From contig DATLOZ010000010.1 of NCBI GenBank assembly GCA_035535995.1, positions 62,001 to 126,000 on the forward strand: 64,000 nt of DNA, in the 5' to 3' direction. Origin of the DNA: JANYCO01 sp035535995. GTDB lineage: Bacteria; Bacteroidota; Bacteroidia; Cytophagales; Cytophagaceae. The notes under the pieces are model-generated. The model was not told where the DNA came from and did not search any database. It worked only from the letters and a program-made list of their open reading frames with translations. Made by a program: the position numbers and the translations under genes. Positions 1-8,545 of this stretch are shown here, one piece after another (within the stretch, counting starts at the first letter, position 1; every line of letters begins with the position of its first letter).

Positions 1-12
1 CCCTAGTTATTA

Positions 13-36
13 AAAATACCCATTAGTGGGTATTTT
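13..36. terminator. Bidirectional hairpin
   Basis: A 10-bp perfect stem (AAAATACCCA / TGGGTATTTT) with a 4-nt loop and A/T tails on both sides. It fits a rho-independent terminator for a gene that ends left of the window. Confidence 0.5.
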
Positions 37-277
37 ACGATTCACAGAACTATCGCCTAATGCATGCCTACGGGAATGATGCATCTTTTACGAAATGTTA
101 CAGCATTACTTTTTGATTTTATAGATTCAAAGCAGACCTGAATTTATTACCCTCTACATTTTTCAAATAGCGTACCCCGGATGGAATTATTTATGATTCA
201 AAAAATAAAGAATGTAGACCCTTCGAGTGAATAGAATATTAGAAATAATCACTTCTATTTCAAGCAAAATCGAGACA

Positions 278-372
278 AAAAAAGAAGGGACTCAAACACC
301 TTTTTGTGTTGAGTCCCTTTCGGTAGACCCCAATTTACAGGTATCGAACCTGTTGTTTGAGGATTTGATACT
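278..372 (-). repeat. Dispersed repeat, copy 1, with terminator hairpin and T-arm-like motif
   Basis: Read on the minus strand: an ACAGG-TTCGATA-CCTGT stem-loop identical in form to a tRNA T-arm, then GTCTACC, then a strong hairpin (285-300 with 306-319) followed by a T run. Related copies lie near 10466-10560 and 17472-17590, with the same order of T-arm-like motif, GTCTAC and terminator hairpin. No D-arm, anticodon arm or matching acceptor strand is visible, so it is not called a tRNA. The rest of 1-617 holds only the hairpin at 13-36 and a possible 31-codon frame at 484-579. Confidence 0.6.
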
Positions 373-483
373 TCTTAGAAATTTGTAATAATACTTTGAC
401 AAGAAATTATTTATTCGACAAATTATTAATTCTGTTCTCGTTGGTAAAATGATTTTGTTATGATCAGTTTATAATAATTCACA

Positions 484-579
484 ATGGAACAGAAAAACGA
501 CCTGCAAATTTTGCAACTGAAAGACAATTCCTTTGAATCAAAAATTACTTTTAACCCTTCCGCCAACACTCTTCCTTAA
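484..579 (+). CDS. Possible 31-residue peptide, uncertain
   Basis: An ATG frame (MEQKNDLQIL...) of 31 codons ends in TAA before the convergent OmpA gene. It is hydrophilic, with no signal peptide or recognisable domain. There is no clear promoter. It may be chance or the start of a decayed gene. Low confidence. Confidence 0.15.
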   Translation: MEQKNDLQILQLKDNSFESKITFNPSANTLP

Positions 580-617
580 AAAATAAAGATCTATCCTAGT
601 ATCTTGTATCTAATATC

Positions 618-3600
618 TTACTCCACAAACCGAATAACCATATTTTTACTGAGCGTATACCCTTTTAAACGATTGATCGCTACAAGTGATTCTGCTGAAA
701 GATCGAAGCGGCGGGCAATTTCTTCCAACGTGTCTCCCTCTTTTACGATGTATCCTTGTACAAAAGGATCGCGCTGGTCATAATTTATTTTGACTTTCTG
801 AACAGCAGCGATCGTGTCGGTCTCGATCGCATTAATAGTCTGTATTTTGTCGGGCGTCATTCCATAAAGCCGGGCAATATCGGTCAGGGTATTCCCAGGT
901 TGGGCTGTGTAATACCCGATGTCGGTCGCCCTGTTATAACCATTGGAATTACGTAGTTTATCCACCAGTGCAACACTATCTAGGTACTTCTTATATTCCG
1001 GATTATTCGGATTAAAATTTTTATTGATCGACTGGTTTTTTGCAATGAGCGTTTGTTCTAATTTATTATTTGCAGACGATATACGGGAGGTGGATTCATT
1101 CAATCCTATGTCAGCCCCTCTTCTTTTTACACGAATCGGCGTATAGGCTACTAACTCATCTCCTACCAATCCATTCAATTCTTTTAGCTCCTCTACACTC
1201 ATATTGTATTCGCTTGCGAGGGAAGAAACTGTTTTATTGGTTTCGATTACATGCATAATAGGGTTAGATTCAATATTGGCTGATCCTAACACATAAAATT
1301 CAACACGACGATTAAGCTGTCTTCCCAACTCTGTTTCATTGCTGGCAACAGCTCTGTTCTCTCCTACCGAGTTCACCACCATCGAAGATTGTTTTACTCC
1401 TTTGGAAATAAGATAATCCATGGCAGCTCTCCCACGATTAGCAGCCAGCAATTTGTTATATTGACTGGAGCCATAGCTGTCGGTATTGGCATACAATTCA
1501 ATCTGAACAGAAGAATCTCTTTTGCAATATTGTACCAGATCATCCAGCACTTTTTCCGCTTCGCTTCGTAATACATAGCTATCAAAATCAAAATAGATAT
1601 TATCAAACAATTGCCGGCTGGCGCTGGCAGCAGAGCCATGTACGTTTACTTTTTCTGCCAGGTATTTTTTCTCTTCTGAATTTTTCATCAGATCTCCCTG
1701 ATGCAGGATCACTTTATAAACACCATCTCCTCCAAGATTACTGAATTTATAATATCCATTTTTATCAGTCCTTGAAGTTTTGAGTGCCAGGCCATTTGCA
1801 TCTGCCAGAAGAATCGTAGCGTTAGCGGCAGGGTTACGGGAGTTTTCGAATAAAATAATTCCATCAATCGTGATACTTTTCGCTCCAGGTACAGATGATT
1901 TGTCGACAATCGCGATCAGAGCATCCGTAGAAGGGGGCACCTGTGTATTGGCTTCAAGGCTGAGCTTATACGATGACGTGACAAATTTCTCCGATTTATA
2001 AGCGGTTACTTTATACACCACTTTATAGGCTTTTGTATCTGTTACATTTTCTACTTTATAAAAGCCATTTCCATCCGGCGTCGCCACTTGTACTACGTTT
2101 CCAAATTCATCGATCAGCTGCACCTGGCCTTTGGAAACAGGTTTTCCTAATGAATCTACCACAGTTCCTTCTACCATAAACGCCTTATAATCTTTCATGG
2201 TGTCTTTTGAAATACCTGTTACCATAAATTCCATCGGGATCATTACTTCCGGCTCCGGCTTTTTTTCGATTACGGGCACTGTTTTTTCAGAATATTCTAT
2301 TGTTGGCTTAGACGCAAGAATGTTCCGGTTGCCTGCATCCGGATTATTAAGTACCATGTTGTACTCTTTGTTGGTAGGAATGTTATAAAACTTATACCGT
2401 CCGTCTTCACCGGTTTTAGATTTCGCAACAGCTTCTCCATACTCATCCACAATCCTTATTTCAATCTCTTTGGCAGGAGCCTTTGTAGCACTGTCCATAA
2501 GCATTCCGCTCATGTGGACGAATTTCTGGTTGTGGTATTTGTTGACCGGAATATCCATGATCGGCTCTTCCTTACTTGTTTTATGCACCGCAATACTTTC
2601 ATCGTCTTCGCTTACACTGGAATCTTCTATATGGCGGATCAGGTTCTTTTTACTTCTGATATCGAACGTATAAATATCATCGTTTCCAATTCCTCCTTCT
2701 CGGTTGGAAGTGACGTATCCTTTTTTCTCTCCCAATAAAAAATAAAAATCATCGCGGTTGCTGTTGAAGGGATACCCAATATTTACGGAATGTTCAAATC
2801 CATTTTCTTCACGCGTCATAAAAAGATCAAGCGCACCGTATCCACCATGGCCGTTGGAGGAAAAGAACAACACTTTTTCTTCAGCATAATAACGGGGCGA
2901 CACATCGCTGAACAAAGTATTCACGCCATTCCCAAGATTCACCGGTGGCCCCCAGTGATCGTCGCTGTTACAGGTACTGAACCAGATGTCTTGCATACCA
3001 AAACCTCCCGGACGTTTAGACACAAAGAAGAGAATATTACCATCCGGAGAAACACTTGGCTGGCTGTTCCACTGTCCTGGTGCGTTGATGTTATTGTTTA
3101 GTCTTTTTGCTTCTTCCCAGCGTCCATTCTTATATTCGCTCATATAGATCAGGCAGTTTACTTCTTTGTAATTATCGACTACAAAAATTTCATCGCAGCG
3201 GGTAAAATAGTATTTCGTTTTATTTTTGGCGAAAGAACCTGAACATTCGTCATACGCAGTATTAAGCCTTTCAAATTCATCTCTGTGTACTCCTTTCAGA
3301 GGTTCCCATAAAGTATCGTTCTTTTTTTCGAAACGTTGTACATCACTGAAAGCACCTCCAAACGATTTATTTTCATTAATACCGAGAGCTCCTAAACGCG
3401 CTGTAGTAACGGCAAGGCAAGTATCGTTATCGATCAGGATCGGAGAATAATCCGATTCTGCACTGTTCACCGGAGGCGGAAGACATCTAAATCCGTATAG
3501 TTTTTTAGGTTTGTTGTTTTCCGCAATTGCCAGGTAACATCCTTTGATCTCGTTCAGCGCCCGTTCGCGGTAAAGTCCTGTTTCCAGGTTTGTATCACTG

Positions 3601-3992
3601 TTCTCGTTGCGGTAACGTTCGAAATTTTCAATCGCTTTTTTATAATCGCCGTTATCCTTCAGCATCGTCGCATACCAATAGCGCGCCAATGGATAGGTAC
3701 CTCTGTATCTGGTGGCTACTTTATGATAATAAATTTCGGCGGCTCTATAGTTATAATATAAGCGGTAACACTCCGCCAGCTGAAACATGGCATAGGAATC
3801 GGATGAATCCGCTTTTAATACGCGGGCATATTCATTGGCCGCAAGATAATATTCCATGTTATCGAAATGCTTATCTGCCAGAATCAGGTTGGCATTCGGT
3901 TTCCCTTTTTTATTTTTTACCTGCGCATAAGCAGGATCTAATAAATAAAAAATAATAAATACAAACAGTACCTGGGCAACGTACTTCTTCAT
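618..3992 (-). CDS. PD40/OmpA outer-membrane protein with C-terminal LysM repeats
   Basis: Envelope protein of about 1124 residues, probably anchoring an outer-membrane complex to peptidoglycan, by analogy with the T9SS PorE family. Order seen: signal peptide (start at 3992, MKKYVAQ, then a hydrophobic run ending AYAQ); TPR-like helices to about residue 160; PD40 beta-propeller repeats to about 440 (motifs SPDGNILFFVS, PRYYAEEKVLFFSS); three carboxypeptidase-regulatory/CNA-B-like beta domains at about 490-790; an OmpA-like domain at about 805-915 (IYFDFDSYVLR, NRGRA, GRQLNRRVEF); then three LysM modules, the last ending at the C-terminus. An upstream GTG at 4025 adds 11 residues before the signal peptide and is less likely. 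LysM after OmpA gives two different peptidoglycan-binding modules in one chain. The exact role is inferred. Confidence 0.85.
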   Translation of the reverse strand: MKKYVAQVLFVFIIFYLLDPAYAQVKNKKGKPNANLILADKHFDNMEYYLAANEYARVLKADSSDSYAMFQLAECYRLYYNYRAAEIYYHKVATRYRGTYPLARYWYATMLKDNGDYKKAIENFERYRNENSDTNLETGLYRERALNEIKGCYLAIAENNKPKKLYGFRCLPPPVNSAESDYSPILIDNDTCLAVTTARLGALGINENKSFGGAFSDVQRFEKKNDTLWEPLKGVHRDEFERLNTAYDECSGSFAKNKTKYYFTRCDEIFVVDNYKEVNCLIYMSEYKNGRWEEAKRLNNNINAPGQWNSQPSVSPDGNILFFVSKRPGGFGMQDIWFSTCNSDDHWGPPVNLGNGVNTLFSDVSPRYYAEEKVLFFSSNGHGGYGALDLFMTREENGFEHSVNIGYPFNSNRDDFYFLLGEKKGYVTSNREGGIGNDDIYTFDIRSKKNLIRHIEDSSVSEDDESIAVHKTSKEEPIMDIPVNKYHNQKFVHMSGMLMDSATKAPAKEIEIRIVDEYGEAVAKSKTGEDGRYKFYNIPTNKEYNMVLNNPDAGNRNILASKPTIEYSEKTVPVIEKKPEPEVMIPMEFMVTGISKDTMKDYKAFMVEGTVVDSLGKPVSKGQVQLIDEFGNVVQVATPDGNGFYKVENVTDTKAYKVVYKVTAYKSEKFVTSSYKLSLEANTQVPPSTDALIAIVDKSSVPGAKSITIDGIILFENSRNPAANATILLADANGLALKTSRTDKNGYYKFSNLGGDGVYKVILHQGDLMKNSEEKKYLAEKVNVHGSAASASRQLFDNIYFDFDSYVLRSEAEKVLDDLVQYCKRDSSVQIELYANTDSYGSSQYNKLLAANRGRAAMDYLISKGVKQSSMVVNSVGENRAVASNETELGRQLNRRVEFYVLGSANIESNPIMHVIETNKTVSSLASEYNMSVEELKELNGLVGDELVAYTPIRVKRRGADIGLNESTSRISSANNKLEQTLIAKNQSINKNFNPNNPEYKKYLDSVALVDKLRNSNGYNRATDIGYYTAQPGNTLTDIARLYGMTPDKIQTINAIETDTIAAVQKVKINYDQRDPFVQGYIVKEGDTLEEIARRFDLSAESLVAINRLKGYTLSKNMVIRFVE

Positions 3993-4129
3993 AGATCTAT
4001 TCTGTTTGGCTCTCCTAAATTGCACAAAAACACAATTAGTTATCTTAAAGATATACTTTTGGTTGATAGAATAAATATATCTGAATTGAAATCTTGATAA
4101 CTATTCCTTTTTTATCATTTCTGCTGAAA

Positions 4130-4530
4130 ATGAGCGCTATTTATATTGTTATTTTGAACACAGACAACGCACTAAAACGAAAACAGGAAACCCAAATGAA
4201 TTAACGCCTCGAAGAACTGAAAATAGGATTGCTGCTCTTACACGACACTTCCTGCATCAGATCATAAGTCTACAAGAATATTTAAAAGAGAAAGAACGAT
4301 TGCTAAAAAAGGAGAAGTACAATATGTAGAACCTTTCAGAAACCTGGTATCAGAACTTCTTCGTGCAAAAGAACTGTCTTCTTCAAATGCTTTCCTTGAG
4401 ATAAAAGCATACTTAAAATCAATTACTGAAGTAAGAATTTTAAGAGACAGAAAAATTTATTTCGAATTAATCTCTGGCGAAGAATTTAATAATGCCGGCA
4501 TTATTAAATTCTGGTGTTTAAAAACCAATG
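4130..4530 (+). pseudogene. Decayed gene remnant, function unknown
   Basis: Coding-like sequence is spread over three frames. An ATG frame from 4130 (MSAIYIVILN) stops after 24 codons. A second frame reads RRTENRIAALTRHF to a TAG near 4330. A third reads VEPFRNLVSELLRAKEL and FLEIKAYLKSITEV up to about 4530 with no start codon. The conserved-looking amphipathic segments in successive frames suggest a frameshifted gene. No family was recognised. The 506-bp gap between the OmpA gene and the secreted protein holds nothing else. Confidence 0.35.
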
Positions 4531-4531
4531 T

Positions 4532-5185
4532 TCAGGATTTTTTCTTTTTTCTCTTAAATCCTTCTGGCTCAAAACCTGTGCTTTGTGGTGCATCCCAATG
4601 ATAATCCGGACAATGAATAACAGAAAATTTTCCGTTTGTTATTTTCACCTCGATACCGGAGTCTTCGTAAATTCCTGATTTCTTATCATAACTCATTTTA
4701 CTAAAGTTACCAGAGAAAGTTCCTTCCATTAACCCTCCTATCGGTTCATAGGTTTTTACATTTACGATGCCATCACTGTCCAGTATGTAGTGTGTTTCAT
4801 ACTCATTGGTAGGAATATCTTTTTTGAAGAAAATAGAAAAGGAAATAGCAGAATCTGTTGTATAAATGCCAGGTTTTGTGAAGCTGTTAAAATCGATGTG
4901 CATTCCCGTAATAGGAGCTGTCGTTGAAATATTATTTCTACCTGAAATGCGAACGGTCATATTCTGGTATTCCTGCTGATAGCAGTAGACGGCTTTAGCA
5001 TAATAATTATTTTCGAATTCATGTGCTTTAATGTCAAATTTTATTAACTGGTTCGAAAAACCATCTCCATCCACCAAGAAACTATTTTCATTCATGGTAG
5101 GACCCGGACCTTGTGTCCATGAGGTAATGAACATAATTAAAAAACCTATACCGATGAGTGGTAAAATCTTATGAGATTTAGGCAT
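4532..5185 (-). CDS. Small secreted protein, hypothetical
   Basis: A 217-residue protein of unknown function. The N-terminus (MPKSHKILPLIG...) has a basic start and a hydrophobic segment to about residue 23, consistent with a signal peptide or membrane anchor. The body is beta-rich, with the pattern EGTFSGNFSKM then ITNGKFSVIHC, seen in many short secreted Bacteroidota proteins of unknown role. The C-terminus is very basic (FKRKKKKS). It converges on a decayed gene and is divergent from the 826-residue OmpA protein; the 328-bp upstream gap shows no clear promoter box. Export is likely; function is not assigned. Confidence 0.7.
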   Translation of the reverse strand: MPKSHKILPLIGIGFLIMFITSWTQGPGPTMNENSFLVDGDGFSNQLIKFDIKAHEFENNYYAKAVYCYQQEYQNMTVRISGRNNISTTAPITGMHIDFNSFTKPGIYTTDSAISFSIFFKKDIPTNEYETHYILDSDGIVNVKTYEPIGGLMEGTFSGNFSKMSYDKKSGIYEDSGIEVKITNGKFSVIHCPDYHWDAPQSTGFEPEGFKRKKKKS

Positions 5186-5513
5186 AATTATAAATTTTAA
5201 AGTAAGATGGCTTTATTATGAATGGATTTGGATTACTCCTATTTAATACGGAAGGATTTACTTCTTGTTTGACAATTTGTTATAACCATGAAAAAGTATA
5301 AGAAAATAGCTCCAAATAGGCAGTTTTATTAAATTATTCTAAAAATATTTAAACTTTAAATTTAGTTTAACCGTATATTAAAGTTGTTAATTCCAGATAG
5401 CAGCTGATTTTGTAAAAAGGAAAACGGAATTTAACAAAATACTAATACAGGTTTTTTACTAAGAACAACTACGTCCAACAGCGCTGCTTAACAGCAGTTT
5501 TATTATTTCAGCT

Positions 5514-7994
5514 ATGTTAAAAAACGGCAGTATTACTTTATTATTTCTATTTCTATTTTCCTTTACTTCATTTGGTCAGATAAAAAAACTGGATAGGGTT
5601 GCGAATAACTATTTTAAAGTAGAAGAGTTTTCATCCGCACTTCCTTTGTATCTGCAATTAGACAGCCTGGTGTCTGATAATGCTCTTTATCAATACAGGA
5701 TAGGCATCTGCTATTATAATTCTCACTATAAAAATAAAGCGTTGGCTTATTTTGAAAAAGCAAAAAGCAATGGAATCGAAGATCCTGAAATAGATATTTA
5801 TCTTGCCCGTGCCAATCACTATGGACATCGTTTTGACGAAGCTATAAACTATTATATAAAATTTAAAAACAGGAAAATAGACACAACTGCCATTGAAGAA
5901 AGGGCGGATGATACAGAGGATCTGAAAGATATTCATTATGCAGAAAAACATATTGACCGTTATATTCAAATGTGCAAAACCGGAAAAGAGTTAATGGAAG
6001 ATTCTTTGTATTTGGTTATTGAGAATATAGGTCCTACTATCAATACCATTTATCCCGATTATGTACCCGTGGTATCTGCGGATGAAAGCGTATTAATTTT
6101 CACTTCCAGAAGAAACTCAACTACAGGCGGCAAAAGGGATGTAACAGACAATCACTTTTACGAAGATGTATATATAACGCATAAAGATTCGATCACCAAT
6201 CAATGGAAGGTGCCTGAGAATATGGGAAGTCATATAAACAGCAATCTCCACGATGCTTGCATAGGCTTATCGCCAGATGGACAAAAATTATTTATCTATC
6301 GTTCCAACTCTGCAAAAAACAGCTCAGGAGATATTTACGTAAGTCAGCTGGAAGGAAGCAAATGGTCGGTACCGGTTTTGATGGATAAAAAAATAAATTC
6401 TCCAGGCTGGGAACCTAGTGCCACCATTTCTGCAGATGAAAAAAATATTTATTTTACTAGTGATCGGGCAGGAGGCTATGGAGGTACCGATATCTATATG
6501 ATTAAATTAATAGGTGACACTGTCTGGTCGGAACCTATTAATATGGGTCCTGCCATTAACACGGAATTCAATGAAGACGCCCCTTATATACACCCCGACA
6601 ATGTTACATTGTTTTTCAGTTCCAAAGGACATCGCAATATAGGTGGATACGATATTTTCACTTCTGTTTTTGATATGGCCACCGGTACCTGGAGCAAGCC
6701 CGAGAACGCAGGTTATCCCATCAACACAGGCGACGACGATATTTATTTTATCTGGTCTGCGGATGGAACCAAAGGGTATTTTTCTTCCTGGCGTAACAAT
6801 ACTTTCGGTGAAAAAGATATTTATGTCATCCACCGGCCGGAAGGAAAGACCAACTTGTTAGTCATGAAGGGAAAAGTTTTTGACAGCGATACTAAAAAAT
6901 CTTTAAGTGCTAGCATTACTATTATAAACAAAGAGACAGGCACTATCGTAGGAAAATTCAATTCAAATTCTACCAATGGAAAATATGTTCTTACTCTTCC
7001 TCATGGTGGAAATTATTCCGTTAACATCGAAACGGATGGTTACCTAACGCATCAGGAAGATGTGAAAGTTCCTAAGAAAAACCCCTTTTTTGAAGTTAGA
7101 AAAGATTTTTATTTAGACCCACTAAAAGTAGGAGCCATATTAGTATTTAATAATATATTTTTCGATTTCGATAAAGCTACTTTGAGAAAAGAATCTGATA
7201 CAGAACTGCAAAAAATAGTAGCTTTTCTAACTCAATACCAGGATTTAAAAGTAGAAATTTCAGGCTATACAGATAACAAAGGAAATGATAAATACAATCA
7301 AAAATTATCGGAAAGAAGAGCGGAGACGGTAGTAAAATATTTAATTAAAAATGGAATCAATAAAGAACTATTAGTCTCAAAAGGATATGGTAAATCTAAA
7401 CCTATAGCGCCTAATGAAACCGATGAAGGAAGACAATTAAACAGAAGAACCGAATTAAAAATACTGGATATGAATTTTGAGCCTATAACTCAATTAAACA
7501 ATATAGCTATTAACTATAACAATGAATATGGCACTCTGGATCGAACAGGCGGTGACAACAAAAAAATATCGAGAAAAAAAAGAAAAAAGAAAGCTGCTGA
7601 CATTAAGCATATTTCAAATTACGAAACAATGCTAGGAATAAAACCTGCTCCTGGAACTGTTCTGTTTCCAAAAGTACATTTCGTGCAAAATATGACCAGT
7701 TCTCTCACCGATTATTCTATGATGCGTATTCAGGAAGTGGTCATATTGTTAAATAAATATCCCGATCTGAAAATAAAAATAATTTCTTACGGAGATCATT
7801 CCAAAGATAAAAACTACAACAAAGCCATTTCAAAACAAAGAGCGACAACCGTAAAAGAAGTAATGGTTTCAAAAGGTATTTCTTCTGATAGAATTACACT
7901 GGAAGTATACAAGGAATTTATATATGCCCCTACCGACAGTCCTGAAATGAAAGATTTAAATAACAGAAGAGTGGAGTTTTTAATAACAGAATAG
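5514..7994 (+). CDS. TPR/PD40/OmpA envelope protein with a second OmpA-like domain
   Basis: An 826-residue outer-membrane-associated protein of the PorE-like architecture. The signal peptide ends at about residue 21 (SFTSFGQ). TPR-like helices occupy about 30-150 (YQYRIGICYYNSHYKNKALAYF). PD40 propeller repeats cover about 175-440 (SPDGQKLFIYRS, SADEKNIYFTSDRAGGYGG, DDDIYFIWSADGTKGYFSS). A carboxypeptidase-regulatory-like domain lies at about 452-530. A standard OmpA domain covers about 543-650 (IFFDFDKATLR, YTDNKGNDKYNQKLSERRAE, EGRQLNRRTEL). After a Lys/Arg-rich linker (about 685-700), a divergent OmpA-like unit fills 715-826 (VHFVQNMTSSLTDYS, NKAISKQRATTVKEV, MKDLNNRRVEFL). The tandem OmpA arrangement is unusual. 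Peptidoglycan binding is inferred for the first domain. Confidence 0.85.
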   Translation: MLKNGSITLLFLFLFSFTSFGQIKKLDRVANNYFKVEEFSSALPLYLQLDSLVSDNALYQYRIGICYYNSHYKNKALAYFEKAKSNGIEDPEIDIYLARANHYGHRFDEAINYYIKFKNRKIDTTAIEERADDTEDLKDIHYAEKHIDRYIQMCKTGKELMEDSLYLVIENIGPTINTIYPDYVPVVSADESVLIFTSRRNSTTGGKRDVTDNHFYEDVYITHKDSITNQWKVPENMGSHINSNLHDACIGLSPDGQKLFIYRSNSAKNSSGDIYVSQLEGSKWSVPVLMDKKINSPGWEPSATISADEKNIYFTSDRAGGYGGTDIYMIKLIGDTVWSEPINMGPAINTEFNEDAPYIHPDNVTLFFSSKGHRNIGGYDIFTSVFDMATGTWSKPENAGYPINTGDDDIYFIWSADGTKGYFSSWRNNTFGEKDIYVIHRPEGKTNLLVMKGKVFDSDTKKSLSASITIINKETGTIVGKFNSNSTNGKYVLTLPHGGNYSVNIETDGYLTHQEDVKVPKKNPFFEVRKDFYLDPLKVGAILVFNNIFFDFDKATLRKESDTELQKIVAFLTQYQDLKVEISGYTDNKGNDKYNQKLSERRAETVVKYLIKNGINKELLVSKGYGKSKPIAPNETDEGRQLNRRTELKILDMNFEPITQLNNIAINYNNEYGTLDRTGGDNKKISRKKRKKKAADIKHISNYETMLGIKPAPGTVLFPKVHFVQNMTSSLTDYSMMRIQEVVILLNKYPDLKIKIISYGDHSKDKNYNKAISKQRATTVKEVMVSKGISSDRITLEVYKEFIYAPTDSPEMKDLNNRRVEFLITE

Positions 7995-8069
7995 TACATG
8001 AATAGAGAGGTATTTAGATTAGCGACCATTGAACTATAACGTTAGCTGGTAGTTGTACAAGATAATATC

Positions 8070-8177
8070 GGGAATCAGTATTGTGCTATTGCTTTTAGAA
8101 AAAAGCTTTATTCCTCTCTGGAAGAAATGCAGGCCGACCTCAATGAATGGATGCACTATTACATTCTCTACTGGTAA
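8070..8177 (+). pseudogene. Transposase (IS481/IS3-type integrase core) C-terminal fragment
   Basis: A frame without a start codon reads AIAFRKKLYSSLEEMQADLNEW and MHYY, closely matching the end of the DDE integrase core of IS481/IS3-type transposases, where a FRKK-Y-SLEELQ-DLDEWL-YYN segment precedes the C-terminal tail. It breaks off after MHYY with unrelated codons and a stop. No terminal repeats or other transposase segments remain. The 7995-8545 gap otherwise holds one copy of a 21-bp dispersed repeat at 8326-8346 and no other gene. Confidence 0.55.
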
Positions 8178-8325
8178 GTTTACTAAAAGAAGCTTCTAGA
8201 TCATTTACAAAGGATAACACAATGCTTTACATGCCTTGAAAGAAAATTCCTCCCCACCGTGTTCTGTGGCACACAGAACACCAAATCTTGACTTTATTGT
8301 TTATCAGAACTTCAGGACAGTATGG

Positions 8326-8346
8326 AGTGTGAGCGCGAGTATGGAG
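8326..8346 (+). repeat. 21-bp dispersed GAGCGCGAG repeat, copy 1
   Basis: The motif AGTGTGAGCGCGAGTATGGA (plus G) recurs with one or two changes at 17472-17492 and 38838-38858. In copy 2 it sits directly next to the terminator-bearing repeat; in copy 3 it starts one base after a stop codon and precedes a large hairpin. Confidence 0.6.
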
Positions 8347-8545
8347 GATAAAATCAGTCTTGGTTTAAAAAACATCGAGTGTGAACTTTGAGTTTCTCTA
8401 CGTATACTTCTATAACTATAGTAATCTTAGAACAGCCTTAGTTGTACTTCTCTACCCTTTTTGGGGTCAGTGTGTAAAAATCTCTAAATGATTCATTTTA
8501 TTTAAGGTTAAAATTGACAACCATTTTGTGGAAACCATACCCAAT

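Noticed and set aside
278..372. The three T-arm-like repeats as functional tRNA genes
   Set aside because: No D-arm, anticodon arm or matching acceptor strand at the right distance in copies 1 and 2; only a weak 6-bp pairing in copy 3.
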